Assembly: GCF_027922185.1 (NCBI RefSeq)
Contig: NZ_BSFE01000009.1
Location: forward strand, 62,001 to 126,000
Origin: Maricaulis virginensis
GTDB taxonomy: Bacteria; Pseudomonadota; Alphaproteobacteria; Caulobacterales; Maricaulaceae
Length of the DNA: 64,000 nucleotides
Direction: 5' to 3'
Shown here: piece after piece, positions 26,873 through 35,620 of the stretch
How positions within the stretch are numbered: position 1 is the stretch's first letter
Layout: each line of letters opens with the position of its first letter
Position numbers and translations under genes: made by a program
Notes under the pieces: generated by a model
The model's input: only the letters and a program-made list of their open reading frames with translations
What the model was told of the DNA's origin: nothing
Databases searched by the model: none

Positions 26873-28531
26873 ATGACCCGTATCGCAAAGCCCCTGAACA
26901 CCCTTTCCGCGCTCGCAACGCTTCTGCTGACCGGGTGCAGCCAGCCCGAAGCGGCATCGGCGCCCCGGGTCCAGACCGCAAACGGTCTCGTGCAGGGGGT
27001 GGGCGCGAATGGCGTCGTCAGCTTCAAGGGCATTCCCTATGCACAGGCGCCGGTCGGCGATCTGCGCTGGCGTGCACCGCAGCCGGTCCTGCCCCACGAC
27101 GGCGTTCTGGACGCGACGGTTTTCGGTCCCAGCTGTTTCCAGCAATCCATCCCTGCCACCAGCATCTACAACGACCCGCCATCGGCGATGTCGGAGGACT
27201 GTCTCAGTCTCAATATCTGGGCGCCGGAAGATGCAGCGGACGCACCGGTCATGGTGTGGATCCACGGCGGGTCGCTGCGCATCGGCGGCGCGGCACAGCC
27301 CATGTATGACGGTACCGTCTTCGCGGAGCGGGGCATTGTCTTCGTGTCCATAAACTACCGGCTCGGCGCGCTGGGCTGGATGGCCCACCCCGAACTCACT
27401 GCGGAGTCGCCGCACGGCGTGTCCGGCAATTACGGCCTGCTCGACCAGATCGAGGCGCTGCGCTGGGTCCGGGAGAATGTGGCGGGCTTCGGCGGCGCCC
27501 CGGGCAATGTGACCGTGATGGGCGAGTCGGCCGGCGCTTTGAGCGTGACCTATCTGCTGACCTCACCGCTTGCCGAAGGCCTGTTCGACAAAGCCATCGT
27601 CCAGAGTACGAATCTGCGTGCCTTTCCGGAACTGGACCGGGCTGTCTTCGGCCTGCCCTCCGCGGAGGATACCGGCCTGCAAATGGGCCATGCCCTGGGG
27701 CGCACGACCCTCGCCGGCCTGCGAGAGATGGATGCCGAAACACTGACGCAGGAAACCGCGCGTCTCCGGTTCAACAGCCAGGGCACGGTCGATGGATGGG
27801 CCCTGCCGGGACAGATCATCGATGTGCTGGACCGCAACAAGCAGGCGCCCGTGCCGCTACTGGCCGGCTTCAACAGCGACGAGCTGCGAACCCAGCGCAT
27901 TCTGGTGCCAGCGGTACCGGACACACCCGAAGCGTATGAGCAGCTCATCCGGTGCGGATACGGGGAATACGCAGACGCGTATCTGGCGATCTATCCCCCT
28001 GACGACCCGGAACGGGCGACCTTCGATGCTTTCCGCGACACGATCTACGGCTGGGCCGGCGAACACCTCGTCCGATCCCAGACCGACATCGGAGCGCCCG
28101 CCTATCTGTACATGTTCGACCATTGCTATCCCGCCGCCGAAGCACTCGGCATTTGCGGCTTTCACGCCAGCGAACTGCCTTTCGTGTTCGGCCAGACCGG
28201 CGAGACTGCCGCGCTGACCGCGAACTGGCCAGCGCCAGGCGGTGACACGGATCAGGCACTGTCCGCAGCCATGATCGACTACTGGGTTTCCTTTGCCGCG
28301 ACCGGCCAGCCGGTCAGCGAGGACGGGCCGGACTGGCCGTCCTATGCGCAGGAGCAGTCCTTCATGCACTTCGACGGCACGCCGCGTCTCGAACGCGACC
28401 CGGTCCCCGGCATGTACGAATTCCACCGCGACTGGGTCGCACGGCAACGCGCCCGCAACGAGCAATGGTTCCTGCAGGTCGGGATCAATGCGCCGCAGAT
28501 CTGCCAGACCGCGGGAGCTGCCGAAGAATAG
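26873..28531 (+). CDS. Type-B carboxylesterase 1, lipoprotein
   Basis: A 552-residue alpha/beta-hydrolase of the carboxylesterase/cholinesterase group. A lipobox L-L-T-G-C22 predicts a lipid anchor. Family marks are F-K-G-I-P-Y-A, E-D-C-L-S-L-N-I-W near residue 108, the oxyanion H-G-G near 131, and the nucleophile elbow G-E-S219-A-G; the remaining acid and His lie in the C-terminal half. It cleaves a carboxylic ester outside the cytoplasm. It starts four bases after the M28-like gene. The paralogue at 30130 shares most of the core around the nucleophile, so the pair probably arose by duplication and each sits beside an MFS transporter. Confidence 0.92.
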   Translation: MTRIAKPLNTLSALATLLLTGCSQPEAASAPRVQTANGLVQGVGANGVVSFKGIPYAQAPVGDLRWRAPQPVLPHDGVLDATVFGPSCFQQSIPATSIYNDPPSAMSEDCLSLNIWAPEDAADAPVMVWIHGGSLRIGGAAQPMYDGTVFAERGIVFVSINYRLGALGWMAHPELTAESPHGVSGNYGLLDQIEALRWVRENVAGFGGAPGNVTVMGESAGALSVTYLLTSPLAEGLFDKAIVQSTNLRAFPELDRAVFGLPSAEDTGLQMGHALGRTTLAGLREMDAETLTQETARLRFNSQGTVDGWALPGQIIDVLDRNKQAPVPLLAGFNSDELRTQRILVPAVPDTPEAYEQLIRCGYGEYADAYLAIYPPDDPERATFDAFRDTIYGWAGEHLVRSQTDIGAPAYLYMFDHCYPAAEALGICGFHASELPFVFGQTGETAALTANWPAPGGDTDQALSAAMIDYWVSFAATGQPVSEDGPDWPSYAQEQSFMHFDGTPRLERDPVPGMYEFHRDWVARQRARNEQWFLQVGINAPQICQTAGAAEE

Positions 28532-28563
28532 CCGCGGCAATCCGGCGGGGCCCCGGCGGAATG

Positions 28564-28586
28564 TTATTCACACACATTAGAATGAA
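28564..28586. promoter_or_regulatory. Family-A operator, site 3
   Basis: TTATTC (28564-28569), 13 bases, TGAA (28583-28586). The outer ATTCA and TGAAT arms are palindromic. It is in the 231-base gap between carboxylesterase 1 and the second MFS gene, about 176 bases before the MFS start, and probably marks a promoter for the MFS-esterase 2 pair. Nothing else is evident in the gap. Confidence 0.6.
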
Positions 28587-28762
28587 TATTGACATCGCGA
28601 GTCCGCCCCGCTCAAGATGCGCTTCAAACAGGCCAAGAGAGCCACAGTTTTCGGGAGGACACCGGTGCTTCACATACCGGATTATCCGGAATGCCCCGTT
28701 GCGGGCATCCGTTCGAATATCGCGCCACTCGGCCTGGCGGCCGCGCGAGGCGAGGGCCAGGC

Positions 28763-30133
28763 ATGAGCTCTTTACCCCCGAGCCCCGACATCACCCAGAT
28801 TCCCGCGGAACCGGGTGTGAAGCCCCGGCTCGAGCCGGACGGGGATGCGGCCGCCAGCCCGCCGGCGCCCGGGCGCCGCGCCTGGGTGGTGCTGGTCATC
28901 CTGTGCTTTGTCTACGTCCTCAACTTCCTCGACCGCCAACTCCTGTCCATCCTGGCCAAGCCGATCCAAGACACGCTGGGCATATCGGACAGCCAGCTGG
29001 GCCTGATCGGCGGACTCTACTTCGCCTTTTTCTACTGTTTCATCGCCATTCCGGTCGGCTGGCTGGCCGACAAGACGAACCGTGTCGGCATCCTGGCGCT
29101 GGCCTGTGCGATCTGGAGCGCTGCAACGATCGCCTGCGGTGCGGCCCGCAATTACGGACAGCTCGTCGTGGCACGCATGACGGTGGGCTTTGGCGAAGCC
29201 GGCGGCGTTCCGCCATCCTATGCGATCATCACCGACTACTTCCCCAAGGGCCGCCGCGGCACCGCACTGGGTATTTTCAATCTCGGCCCGCCGATCGGAG
29301 CGGCGCTTGGCATCGCCTTCGGCGCATCGATCGCCGCAGCCTTCAGCTGGCGCGACGCCTTCTACGTGCTCGGCGGGGTCGGCCTGGTCGCCGCCATTGT
29401 CGTCGCCGTGTTCGTTCGCGAACCCAAGCGCGGCGGGCTGGACGCGCCCAATCCGGAACTCGCATCCGAACCGTCCGGCTTCTGGGTCACACTGAAAATG
29501 TTCTTCTCCCACAAGGCGCTCATGCTGGCGGCGCTGGGCAGTGGCGCGACACAGTTCATCACCTACGGGCTCGGCAATTTCACCGCACTCTTCCTGATGC
29601 GCGAAAAGGGCATGACCCTGAACGAGATCGCCGTCTGGTATGCCCTGGTCGTGGGGATCGGCATGAGTGCCGGCATCTTCACGTCCGGCTGGGCGATCGA
29701 CCGCTTCACCCGGATATCCAAACGCTATTACGCGCTGATCCCGGCGGCATCGCTGGCCTTGTGCATTCCCTTCTATATCGGGTTTGTGTGGGCACCGGGC
29801 TGGCAGCTGGCCACCCTGTTCCTGATCGGCCCGAGCTTCCTGAACTACTTCTATCTGTCGTCCTCGGTGGCCCTGGTCCAGGAAGAAGTCCGGCCCGACC
29901 AGCGCGTGATGTCCGGCGCCCTGCTCCTGCTGGTGATGAACTTCATCGGCCTTGGTCTGGGGCCGACCTATGTCGGCATCGCCAGCGACCTTTTCCGCGC
30001 CAGCTTCCCCGACAATTCCCTGCAGACCGCCCTGTACACGCTGGTGCCGTTCTACGGTCTGGCGATCGCCCTGTTCCTCGCCCTGGCGCGTGTGCTTGCG
30101 CGCGAAGAGGCCAAGCAAGGAGGTGCCTCATGA
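28763..30133 (+). CDS. MFS transporter (spinster-like)
   Basis: A 456-residue transporter with a hydrophilic, proline-rich N-terminus of about 35 residues and twelve predicted helices. The first helix reads V-Y-V-L-N-F-L-D-R-Q, and the helix 2-3 loop contains G-W-L-A-D-K-T-N-R; both are common in spinster-like and organic-acid MFS proteins of Proteobacteria. The ATG at 28763 is preceded by GAGGG. Although the frame is open further upstream, those residues lack coding character. Its stop overlaps the esterase 2 start by ATGA. It probably carries the ester or its acid product across the inner membrane. Confidence 0.87.
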   Translation: MSSLPPSPDITQIPAEPGVKPRLEPDGDAAASPPAPGRRAWVVLVILCFVYVLNFLDRQLLSILAKPIQDTLGISDSQLGLIGGLYFAFFYCFIAIPVGWLADKTNRVGILALACAIWSAATIACGAARNYGQLVVARMTVGFGEAGGVPPSYAIITDYFPKGRRGTALGIFNLGPPIGAALGIAFGASIAAAFSWRDAFYVLGGVGLVAAIVVAVFVREPKRGGLDAPNPELASEPSGFWVTLKMFFSHKALMLAALGSGATQFITYGLGNFTALFLMREKGMTLNEIAVWYALVVGIGMSAGIFTSGWAIDRFTRISKRYYALIPAASLALCIPFYIGFVWAPGWQLATLFLIGPSFLNYFYLSSSVALVQEEVRPDQRVMSGALLLLVMNFIGLGLGPTYVGIASDLFRASFPDNSLQTALYTLVPFYGLAIALFLALARVLAREEAKQGGAS

Positions 30134-31794
30134 CCTGGAAACTCGACACGCCCGCCCTCAGGGCCGGCGCCCTCGCCTGCCTGCTCGCCGGCTCCACGGC
30201 CTGTGCCCAGACCGGTGCCGACGACGGCGCGCCGGTCGTCGAGGCGCCGGCCGGCCCGATCGCCGGACAGGCCGCAGACGGGCTTCGCATCTTCAAGGGC
30301 ATCCCCTACGCCCGGCCGCCCATCGGCGACGCCCGCTGGACACCCCCTCAACCGATGGAGCCGTGGCAGGGCACGCTGCAGGCACACGATTACGGCCCGT
30401 CCTGCGTGCAGCGTGTGCGCGAGACGACCAGTATCTACGCTTCCGACATAACCCCGGTCAGCGAAGACTGCCTCAGCCTGAACATCTGGGCACCGGAAGA
30501 TGCCGATAATGCGCCGGTCTTCGTATGGATTCACGGCGGCGCGCTGTCGGCCGGATCAACCCGGGAACCGCTCTATGACGGCGCCCGGCTGGCGCAGGAC
30601 GGCATCATCGTCGTGTCGATCAACTACCGCCTCGGCGTGCTCGGCTACATGGCCCACCCCGAACTCAGCGCGGAATCTCCCGATGGCGTGTCCGGCAATT
30701 ACGGGCTGCTCGACCAGATCCAGGCCCTGCGCTGGATACAGGATAATATCGGTGCATTCGGCGGCGATGCCGGCAATGTCACGATTGCCGGTGAATCCGC
30801 CGGCGGTCTGAGCGTGATGTATCTGATGGCGGCCCCCGCCGCCCGCGGCCTGTTCTCGCGCGCCATCGCCCAGAGCGCCTACATGATCTCGACGCCGGAA
30901 CTCAAGCGCCCGGTCCACGGCGCCTTCGCGGCCGAAGCCGTCGGCACCTATATCGCCAACCAGCTCGGAGCAGCAAACATCGCCGAACTTCGTGCCATGG
31001 ATGCCCAAGCCGTGGTCGATGGCGCACTTGCTGCCGGCTATCTCACCTCCGGCACGATCGACGGTCATGTCCTGCCGCGGCAACTCGTCGAGACTTTCGA
31101 TCGCGGCGAACAGGCCGACGTGCCGATCATTGCCGGGTTCAACCAGGGCGAGATCCGCACACTGACAGCGCTGGCACCCGCCGTGCCGGACAGCGCCGAG
31201 GCCTACGAGAGCCGTATCCGCGAGCTCCATGGCGACATGGCCGAGGATTTCCTGCAGCTCTATCCCGGCGACGACCTGCAGGAGAGCATCTACGAAACCA
31301 CCCGCGACGCCTTGTACAGCTGGACCGCCGAGCGTCTGGTCCGCAGCCAGGAAGCCCTCGGGCAACCGGGTTATCTCTATATGTTCGACCACGGCTACCC
31401 CGCAGCCGACGAGCGGGGCCTGCACGCCTTCCACGCAGCCGAACTGCCCTACATGTTCGGCAATACGCGGCGCACGCCGCCCTACTGGCCGCCCCTGCCG
31501 GATACACCGGAAGAAGCCGCCTATGCCGATGCGATGACCGGCTACTGGTCCAGCTTTGCGCGAACCGGCGAACCGGTCGCCGACGGTGCGGCGGCCTGGC
31601 CGAATTACGGGCAGACACGCGCCTACATGCATTTCGCCGAAACACCGCAGGCAGGCGAGAACGTGCTTCCGGGCATGTATGAGTTCGTCGAGGAACTGGT
31701 TTGCCGCCGCAGGGTTGCAGGCGGCCAGGGCTGGCACTGGAATGTCGGGTTGGCCTCTCCGCCGGTGCCCGCCAGACAACCGGATTGCGGATAG
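30130..31794 (+). CDS. Type-B carboxylesterase 2
   Basis: A 554-residue carboxylesterase with a signal peptide (about 1-26); Cys25 follows S-T-A, so a lipid anchor is possible but the box is weak. Motifs are F-K-G-I-P-Y-A, E-D-C-L-S-L-N-I-W, H-G-G near residue 135 and G-E-S223-A-G. AAGGAGGTG sits four bases before the ATG, an unusually complete ribosome-binding site, and the start overlaps the MFS stop. It is a paralogue of the esterase at 26873. A frame continuous with this gene stays open back to 28465, but it is not translated as one protein: it runs in a different frame over the MFS gene. Confidence 0.92.
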   Translation: MTWKLDTPALRAGALACLLAGSTACAQTGADDGAPVVEAPAGPIAGQAADGLRIFKGIPYARPPIGDARWTPPQPMEPWQGTLQAHDYGPSCVQRVRETTSIYASDITPVSEDCLSLNIWAPEDADNAPVFVWIHGGALSAGSTREPLYDGARLAQDGIIVVSINYRLGVLGYMAHPELSAESPDGVSGNYGLLDQIQALRWIQDNIGAFGGDAGNVTIAGESAGGLSVMYLMAAPAARGLFSRAIAQSAYMISTPELKRPVHGAFAAEAVGTYIANQLGAANIAELRAMDAQAVVDGALAAGYLTSGTIDGHVLPRQLVETFDRGEQADVPIIAGFNQGEIRTLTALAPAVPDSAEAYESRIRELHGDMAEDFLQLYPGDDLQESIYETTRDALYSWTAERLVRSQEALGQPGYLYMFDHGYPAADERGLHAFHAAELPYMFGNTRRTPPYWPPLPDTPEEAAYADAMTGYWSSFARTGEPVADGAAAWPNYGQTRAYMHFAETPQAGENVLPGMYEFVEELVCRRRVAGGQGWHWNVGLASPPVPARQPDCG

Positions 31795-31830
31795 TCGCGC
31801 GCCGGCAGTACACCCGAACCCTCTTGCCTG

Positions 31831-31859
31831 AGCGCCACGCCCCGACCGGGCGTGGCGCT
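31831..31859. terminator. Bidirectional terminator between esterase 2 and TetR paralogue 3
   Basis: Perfect 12-bp stem AGCGCCACGCCC (31831-31842) and GGGCGTGGCGCT (31848-31859) with a five-base loop, followed on the plus strand by ATTGTTT. It overlaps the stop codon of the leftward TetR gene and ends the rightward esterase transcript. Confidence 0.75.
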
Positions 31860-32571
31860 ATTGTTTCAGCGCAACAAAGCCGGCGGCCAGAAAGTCGCTG
31901 ATCCGCTGCTTGATCGCGGGAAAGTCGTCCGCGTGGCAGACACCGTCCGAGAGGCGATCGATCCGGCCGGTGCGGGCCAGTGTCGTCATCAGGGCGCCGG
32001 TCACAAAGTGATAGCCCCAGAAGATGTCCTCTTCGCCGTGATCCGGCAGCGCGCGCCTGAGTATGCCGACAAGCTTCAGCACGACAGGATCGAAATGGGC
32101 GTCCATCAGCTCGGCGCCTTCAGGGGTATTGCTCACCCGGGCGCAGAAGGAGGCATAGTTCATCCACGCCTCGCCCCCCTCGAAATAGAGGTCCAGATCG
32201 GTATCGAGAAACGCGTGCAGCGCGCCTTCCACCGTCGGCCTGTCACCGGCCTGCGCCTCATACTCCGACAGCGCCGTCATGCGGCGTTCGCTCGTTACCG
32301 TGGCCCGCCGCGCGAACACGGCCTCGAACAGGTGTTTCTTGTCATCGAAATAATAGTGCAGCAGCGTGGTGTGGATGCCGACGCGCTTGCCGACATCGCG
32401 CAGCGTCACGCCGTGCAGGCCGTGCCGCGCAAACAGGTATTCTGCCGCATCGAGAATCTGCTCAAGCGTTTCGGCCCGCTGTTCGGCCTTGGAGCGGCGC
32501 GCCCGGCGCCGGGCTCGTGACACCGCTTTCGCGCCGGTACCGTCTGCACCCTTTGGTGATTGATCCGTCAT
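31858..32571 (-). CDS. TetR-family regulator, paralogue 3 of 3
   Basis: A 237-residue TetR protein with a basic N-terminal arm (R-A-R-R-R-A-R-R-S-K), the helix-turn-helix L-R-D-V-G-K-R-V-G-I-H-T-T-L-L-H-Y-Y-F, and a ligand domain homologous to the regulators at 19526 and 23017 (shared P-T-V-E-G-A-L-H-A-F-L-D and F-W-G-Y-H-F-V). The ATG at 32571 is 13 bases after the stop of the acyl-CoA synthetase, so the two are co-transcribed. The synthetase promoter region holds a family-A site (34400-34422), suggesting feedback control of CoA activation by this regulator or a paralogue. Confidence 0.87.
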   Translation of the reverse strand: MTDQSPKGADGTGAKAVSRARRRARRSKAEQRAETLEQILDAAEYLFARHGLHGVTLRDVGKRVGIHTTLLHYYFDDKKHLFEAVFARRATVTSERRMTALSEYEAQAGDRPTVEGALHAFLDTDLDLYFEGGEAWMNYASFCARVSNTPEGAELMDAHFDPVVLKLVGILRRALPDHGEEDIFWGYHFVTGALMTTLARTGRIDRLSDGVCHADDFPAIKQRISDFLAAGFVALKQ

Positions 32572-32584
32572 ACCCGTACCGGTC

Positions 32585-34168
32585 CTAGTCCGCCGCCGCA
32601 TAGTCAAGCCGCAGCCTGCGCTTGTCGATCTTGCCGGTCGGGGCAAGCGGCATCGCATCGACCAGAATGAGCTGGTCGGGAATCCACCAGTCGGCGACCT
32701 GCCCGCGCAGGGCGCCTTGCAGGGCCGCCTGGTCCGGTTTCATGCCCTGGTTCGGCTCAACGATGAGCACCGGCCGTTCACCCCATTTCGGATCGGCACG
32801 GCCGATCACCGCGACCAGGCACACATCGGGGTGCCGCCCCACGATCTCCTCGATCTCGGCCGGATTGATCCACTCGCCACCGGATTTGATCAGGTCCTTG
32901 GCCCGGCCGCAGATTGTCAGATTGCCATCATCGTCGAGCGATGCGAGGTCGCCGGTGTCAAAATAGCCGTCGTCGTCCAGAGCGTCCGTCTCGGCTCGGA
33001 AGTACCGGTCCACGACGCTCGCGCCCTTCACCTTGAGGTGCCCGACGATATTTCGTTGCTCTGCAAGCTCGCGGCCGTCCCGGTCGGTCAGTTTCAGATC
33101 GATGCCCAATGGCGGACGCCCGGATGATTGCAGGGCCTGCGCAGGCGCCCCCGGCGGCGCGATCGTACCGACCGGCGACAATTCCGTCATGCCCCAGCTG
33201 GTCTGCACCTCCACCCCCAGGCGCGTCTCCATGCGGCGGATCAGGCTGTCGGGACATTTCGAACCGCCGATCAGAACCCGCTTGAGCTCGGGCAGGTCAC
33301 CGCCGGTCTCGTCGAGGTGATCCATCACGCCAACCCAGATCGTCTGGACGCCCGCGGCCAGCGTCACCCCCTCCTCGCGCATCAGCTTGGCGAGGCTGGC
33401 GCCGTCGGCCCGGCGTCCGGGCAGGACCAGCCGCGCACCCACGGCGGGCGCCGCGAAAGGCAGGCCCCAGCCATTGGCGTGGAACATGGGCACCGCGACG
33501 AGGACCGTGTCCTGGCCGGTCAGCGCAATGGCGTCGGCCTGGAGTGCGCGCAGCGTGTGCAGGTAGTTGGAGCGGTGCGTGTAGAGGACCCCTTTGGGCC
33601 GGCCCGTCGTGCCGGATGTATAGCACAGTCCGGCCGGCGCATTCTCGTCGAACCCGCCCCACGTCACCGGCTTGCCGCAGGATTGCAGAAGGGTTTCGTA
33701 CGGCCAGAACCGGACGGCCTCGCCCGCGCAGCACATTTTCGCCGGGCCTTCACCGTCAAGCCAGATCACATGCTCGATCACCGGACAGAGCGGCAGAAGC
33801 GCGGCCACCAGATCGGCAAGACTGGAGGCTACGGCGATGACCCGGTCCTCCGCCTCATTGATCATGGCGGCGAGATGGGACGGCGTGAGACGGGGATTGA
33901 GCGTATGACAGACCAGCCCGCAGCCCATCGACGCATAGTAGATTTCCAGGTGATGCTGTGTGTTCCAGCCGAGCGTTCCGATACGCTCGCCCGTCGACAG
34001 CCCCAGAGCCCCCAGTGCGCCCGACAAGTCGTTCGCCCGCCGCCGCAGGGCGCTGTAGGAAAGGCGGTCCACCCCTGCTTCGCCCCCGGCCGACACGACC
34101 CCGCGCTGCCCGTTCCATTTCGCTGCGTGGTCCAGGAATTTGTCGATGGTAAGCGAGTAGGTCTGCAT
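32585..34168 (-). CDS. Fatty-acyl-CoA synthetase (AMP-forming, AlkK/FadD-like)
   Basis: A 527-residue ANL-superfamily ligase. The P-loop is Y-T-S-G-T-T-G-R-P-K-G, followed by the A5 motif W-G-M-T-E-L-S-P, the A7 motif Y-F-D-T-G-D-L-A and the C-terminal catalytic Lys in P-T-G-K-I-D-K. The M-F-H-A-N-G-W-G-L-P segment is characteristic of medium/long-chain AlkK-type enzymes. It joins a carboxylic acid to CoA via an acyl-AMP. The ATG at 34168 fits family length; no convincing ribosome-binding site is visible, so the start is provisional. It is transcribed with the TetR gene downstream and divergently from the hydroxyacyl-CoA dehydrogenase, a natural next step. Confidence 0.9.
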   Translation of the reverse strand: MQTYSLTIDKFLDHAAKWNGQRGVVSAGGEAGVDRLSYSALRRRANDLSGALGALGLSTGERIGTLGWNTQHHLEIYYASMGCGLVCHTLNPRLTPSHLAAMINEAEDRVIAVASSLADLVAALLPLCPVIEHVIWLDGEGPAKMCCAGEAVRFWPYETLLQSCGKPVTWGGFDENAPAGLCYTSGTTGRPKGVLYTHRSNYLHTLRALQADAIALTGQDTVLVAVPMFHANGWGLPFAAPAVGARLVLPGRRADGASLAKLMREEGVTLAAGVQTIWVGVMDHLDETGGDLPELKRVLIGGSKCPDSLIRRMETRLGVEVQTSWGMTELSPVGTIAPPGAPAQALQSSGRPPLGIDLKLTDRDGRELAEQRNIVGHLKVKGASVVDRYFRAETDALDDDGYFDTGDLASLDDDGNLTICGRAKDLIKSGGEWINPAEIEEIVGRHPDVCLVAVIGRADPKWGERPVLIVEPNQGMKPDQAALQGALRGQVADWWIPDQLILVDAMPLAPTGKIDKRRLRLDYAAAD

Positions 34169-34525
34169 CGCGGATACACACTTGTTGTCGAGGAAGCAGA
34201 TTGCCGTCCGGGAAGTTCGGCAATTCGCTCCGTCTCTTGTTCGGAACAGGCCCGGATGGGGAGCACCGCACCCGCGCGAAGCGCAGGCCGGACCAATTGC
34301 GGAAAGAGGGGTCCAATCGCGACAGGACGACCGGCAACACGATGCAACCCCACTGGTACACAAGGCAAAACTAGCCGCCTGCCCAGACCCTTGTCAATGT
34401 TCATTATACTGTGAGCGAATAAGTTCACATGGCCCGCCCGATCGTGCTAGGGGATGCGATCAGGGCACTTCACCGTGCCAGATTCGGTTTGTACGGGACA
34501 TCGAACGTCCCCGGGGGAGAGGTAT
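34169..34525. other. Divergent intergenic region, 357 bases
   Basis: Separates the leftward acyl-CoA synthetase from the rightward SDR. It contains the family-A site described separately and an AT-richer patch at about 34395-34430, where divergent promoters would be expected. No open frame here shows coding features, and I see no RNA gene or repeat. Confidence 0.6.
34400..34422. promoter_or_regulatory. Family-A operator, site 4
   Basis: Plus strand TTCA (34400-34403), 13 bases, GAATAA (34417-34422). It shares GAGCGAATAA and the TTCA-N-TAT start with the site at 23763. It lies 103 bases before the SDR start, nearly the same distance as the site before the MHS transporter, and about 230 bases before the acyl-CoA synthetase on the other strand. 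Confidence 0.6.
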
Positions 34526-35416
34526 ATGATCGATCTTTCTAGACAAGTTGCCATCGTGACGGGTGCCGGTGGTGGTCTGGGCCGTTCGCACGCTCATCTT
34601 CTTGCGGCGCGGGGCGCTCACATACTGGTCAATGACCTCGGAGAAGGGGCCGAAACCGTCGCGGCAGAGATCTGCCGCAAGGGCGGCTCGGCCATCGCCT
34701 TTCAGGGCTCGGTCACAGACGCAGACGCCATGCAATCCATGGCGGACACCGCGATGGCGCACTGGGGCCGGATCGACATTCTCGTCAACAATGCCGGCAT
34801 TCTGCGCGACAGGACCTTCGCGAAAATGCCGCTTTCGGACTTCCGGCTGGTCCTCGACGTGCATCTCACAGGTGCCGCCAACTGCACCAAGGCGGTCTGG
34901 CAGGCCATGCGAGACCAGGGCTATGGCCGGATCGTCATGACCACCTCGTCATCGGGCCTATACGGCAATTTCGGCCAGTCCAATTATGGCGCCGCCAAGC
35001 TCGGCCTTGTCGGACTGATGAACACGCTCGCGCTGGAGGGCAAGAAATACGGCATCCACGTCAACTGCCTCGCGCCGACAGCGGCCACGCAGATGATGGA
35101 AGGTATTCTTCCCGCCGAACAGCTCGAACGGCTCGACCCCGGCCGGGTCAGCCCGGCGGTCCTCGCCCTGTGTTCGAAGGATGCTCCGACACGCCAGATC
35201 CTGTGCGCCGGCGCAGGCGGTTTCGAACTGGCCCACATCACCCTGACCCGCGGCATCCATATCGCCGACGGACCGTACATGGCCGAGGCCCTGCTCGAAC
35301 GCTGGTCCGAACTCGCCGACAGAAGCGGCGAACTCCTTCCCGAACAGGGTTTCGACCAGAGCCGCCTCGAGCTTGAAAAAGCCGGCTACACACTGCCTGA
35401 CGAAGCTGCGGAGTAG
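34526..35416 (+). CDS. SDR, (3R)-hydroxyacyl-CoA dehydrogenase-like (MFE-2 type domain)
   Basis: A 296-residue short-chain dehydrogenase with the cofactor motif T-G-A-G-G-G-L-G near residue 12, N-N-A-G near 92, and the catalytic S...Y-G-A-A-K (Y-x-x-x-K) near 155. The sequence resembles the dehydrogenase domain of the peroxisomal multifunctional enzyme type 2, which oxidises 3-hydroxyacyl-CoA, but here it is free-standing. GAGAGG lies three bases before the ATG. Divergent from the acyl-CoA synthetase, with a family-A operator between, it probably works on the same acyl-CoA. It is the last gene before the insertion sequence and its C-terminus looks complete. Confidence 0.87.
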   Translation: MIDLSRQVAIVTGAGGGLGRSHAHLLAARGAHILVNDLGEGAETVAAEICRKGGSAIAFQGSVTDADAMQSMADTAMAHWGRIDILVNNAGILRDRTFAKMPLSDFRLVLDVHLTGAANCTKAVWQAMRDQGYGRIVMTTSSSGLYGNFGQSNYGAAKLGLVGLMNTLALEGKKYGIHVNCLAPTAATQMMEGILPAEQLERLDPGRVSPAVLALCSKDAPTRQILCAGAGGFELAHITLTRGIHIADGPYMAEALLERWSELADRSGELLPEQGFDQSRLELEKAGYTLPDEAAE

Positions 35417-35567
35417 CCGGTTCGGGGCAGCCGGTGCCGTCAGGACGGCCCCTCCTCGCCCGCGGCAGCTGGCGAAAACCGTAAGGACTGGCGCCATCCG
35501 GGCCGCCTATCACCTGGCGGGTCTTCCAGCGCGCTCGGATCCCCGCCCCTGAAAGAGCCCGTGTCGC

Positions 35568-35579
35568 GGTGCTGTCAGA
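35568..35579 (+). repeat. Left terminal inverted repeat of the IS6 element
   Basis: GGTGCTGTCAGA at 35568-35579, left boundary of the element, 41 bases from the transposase stop codon. Confidence 0.7.
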
Positions 35580-35620
35580 CAAAGCCGGAGTGGTCTCCAA
35601 AGGCCAGGGTCGAGGCTGAT

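Noticed and set aside
28465..31794. A 1109-codon open frame that could look like a huge fusion esterase
   Set aside because: Its first 555 codons run out of frame over the 3' end of esterase 1 and the MFS gene, with low-complexity Arg/Pro-rich translation. The real esterase starts at 30130 with AAGGAGGTG.
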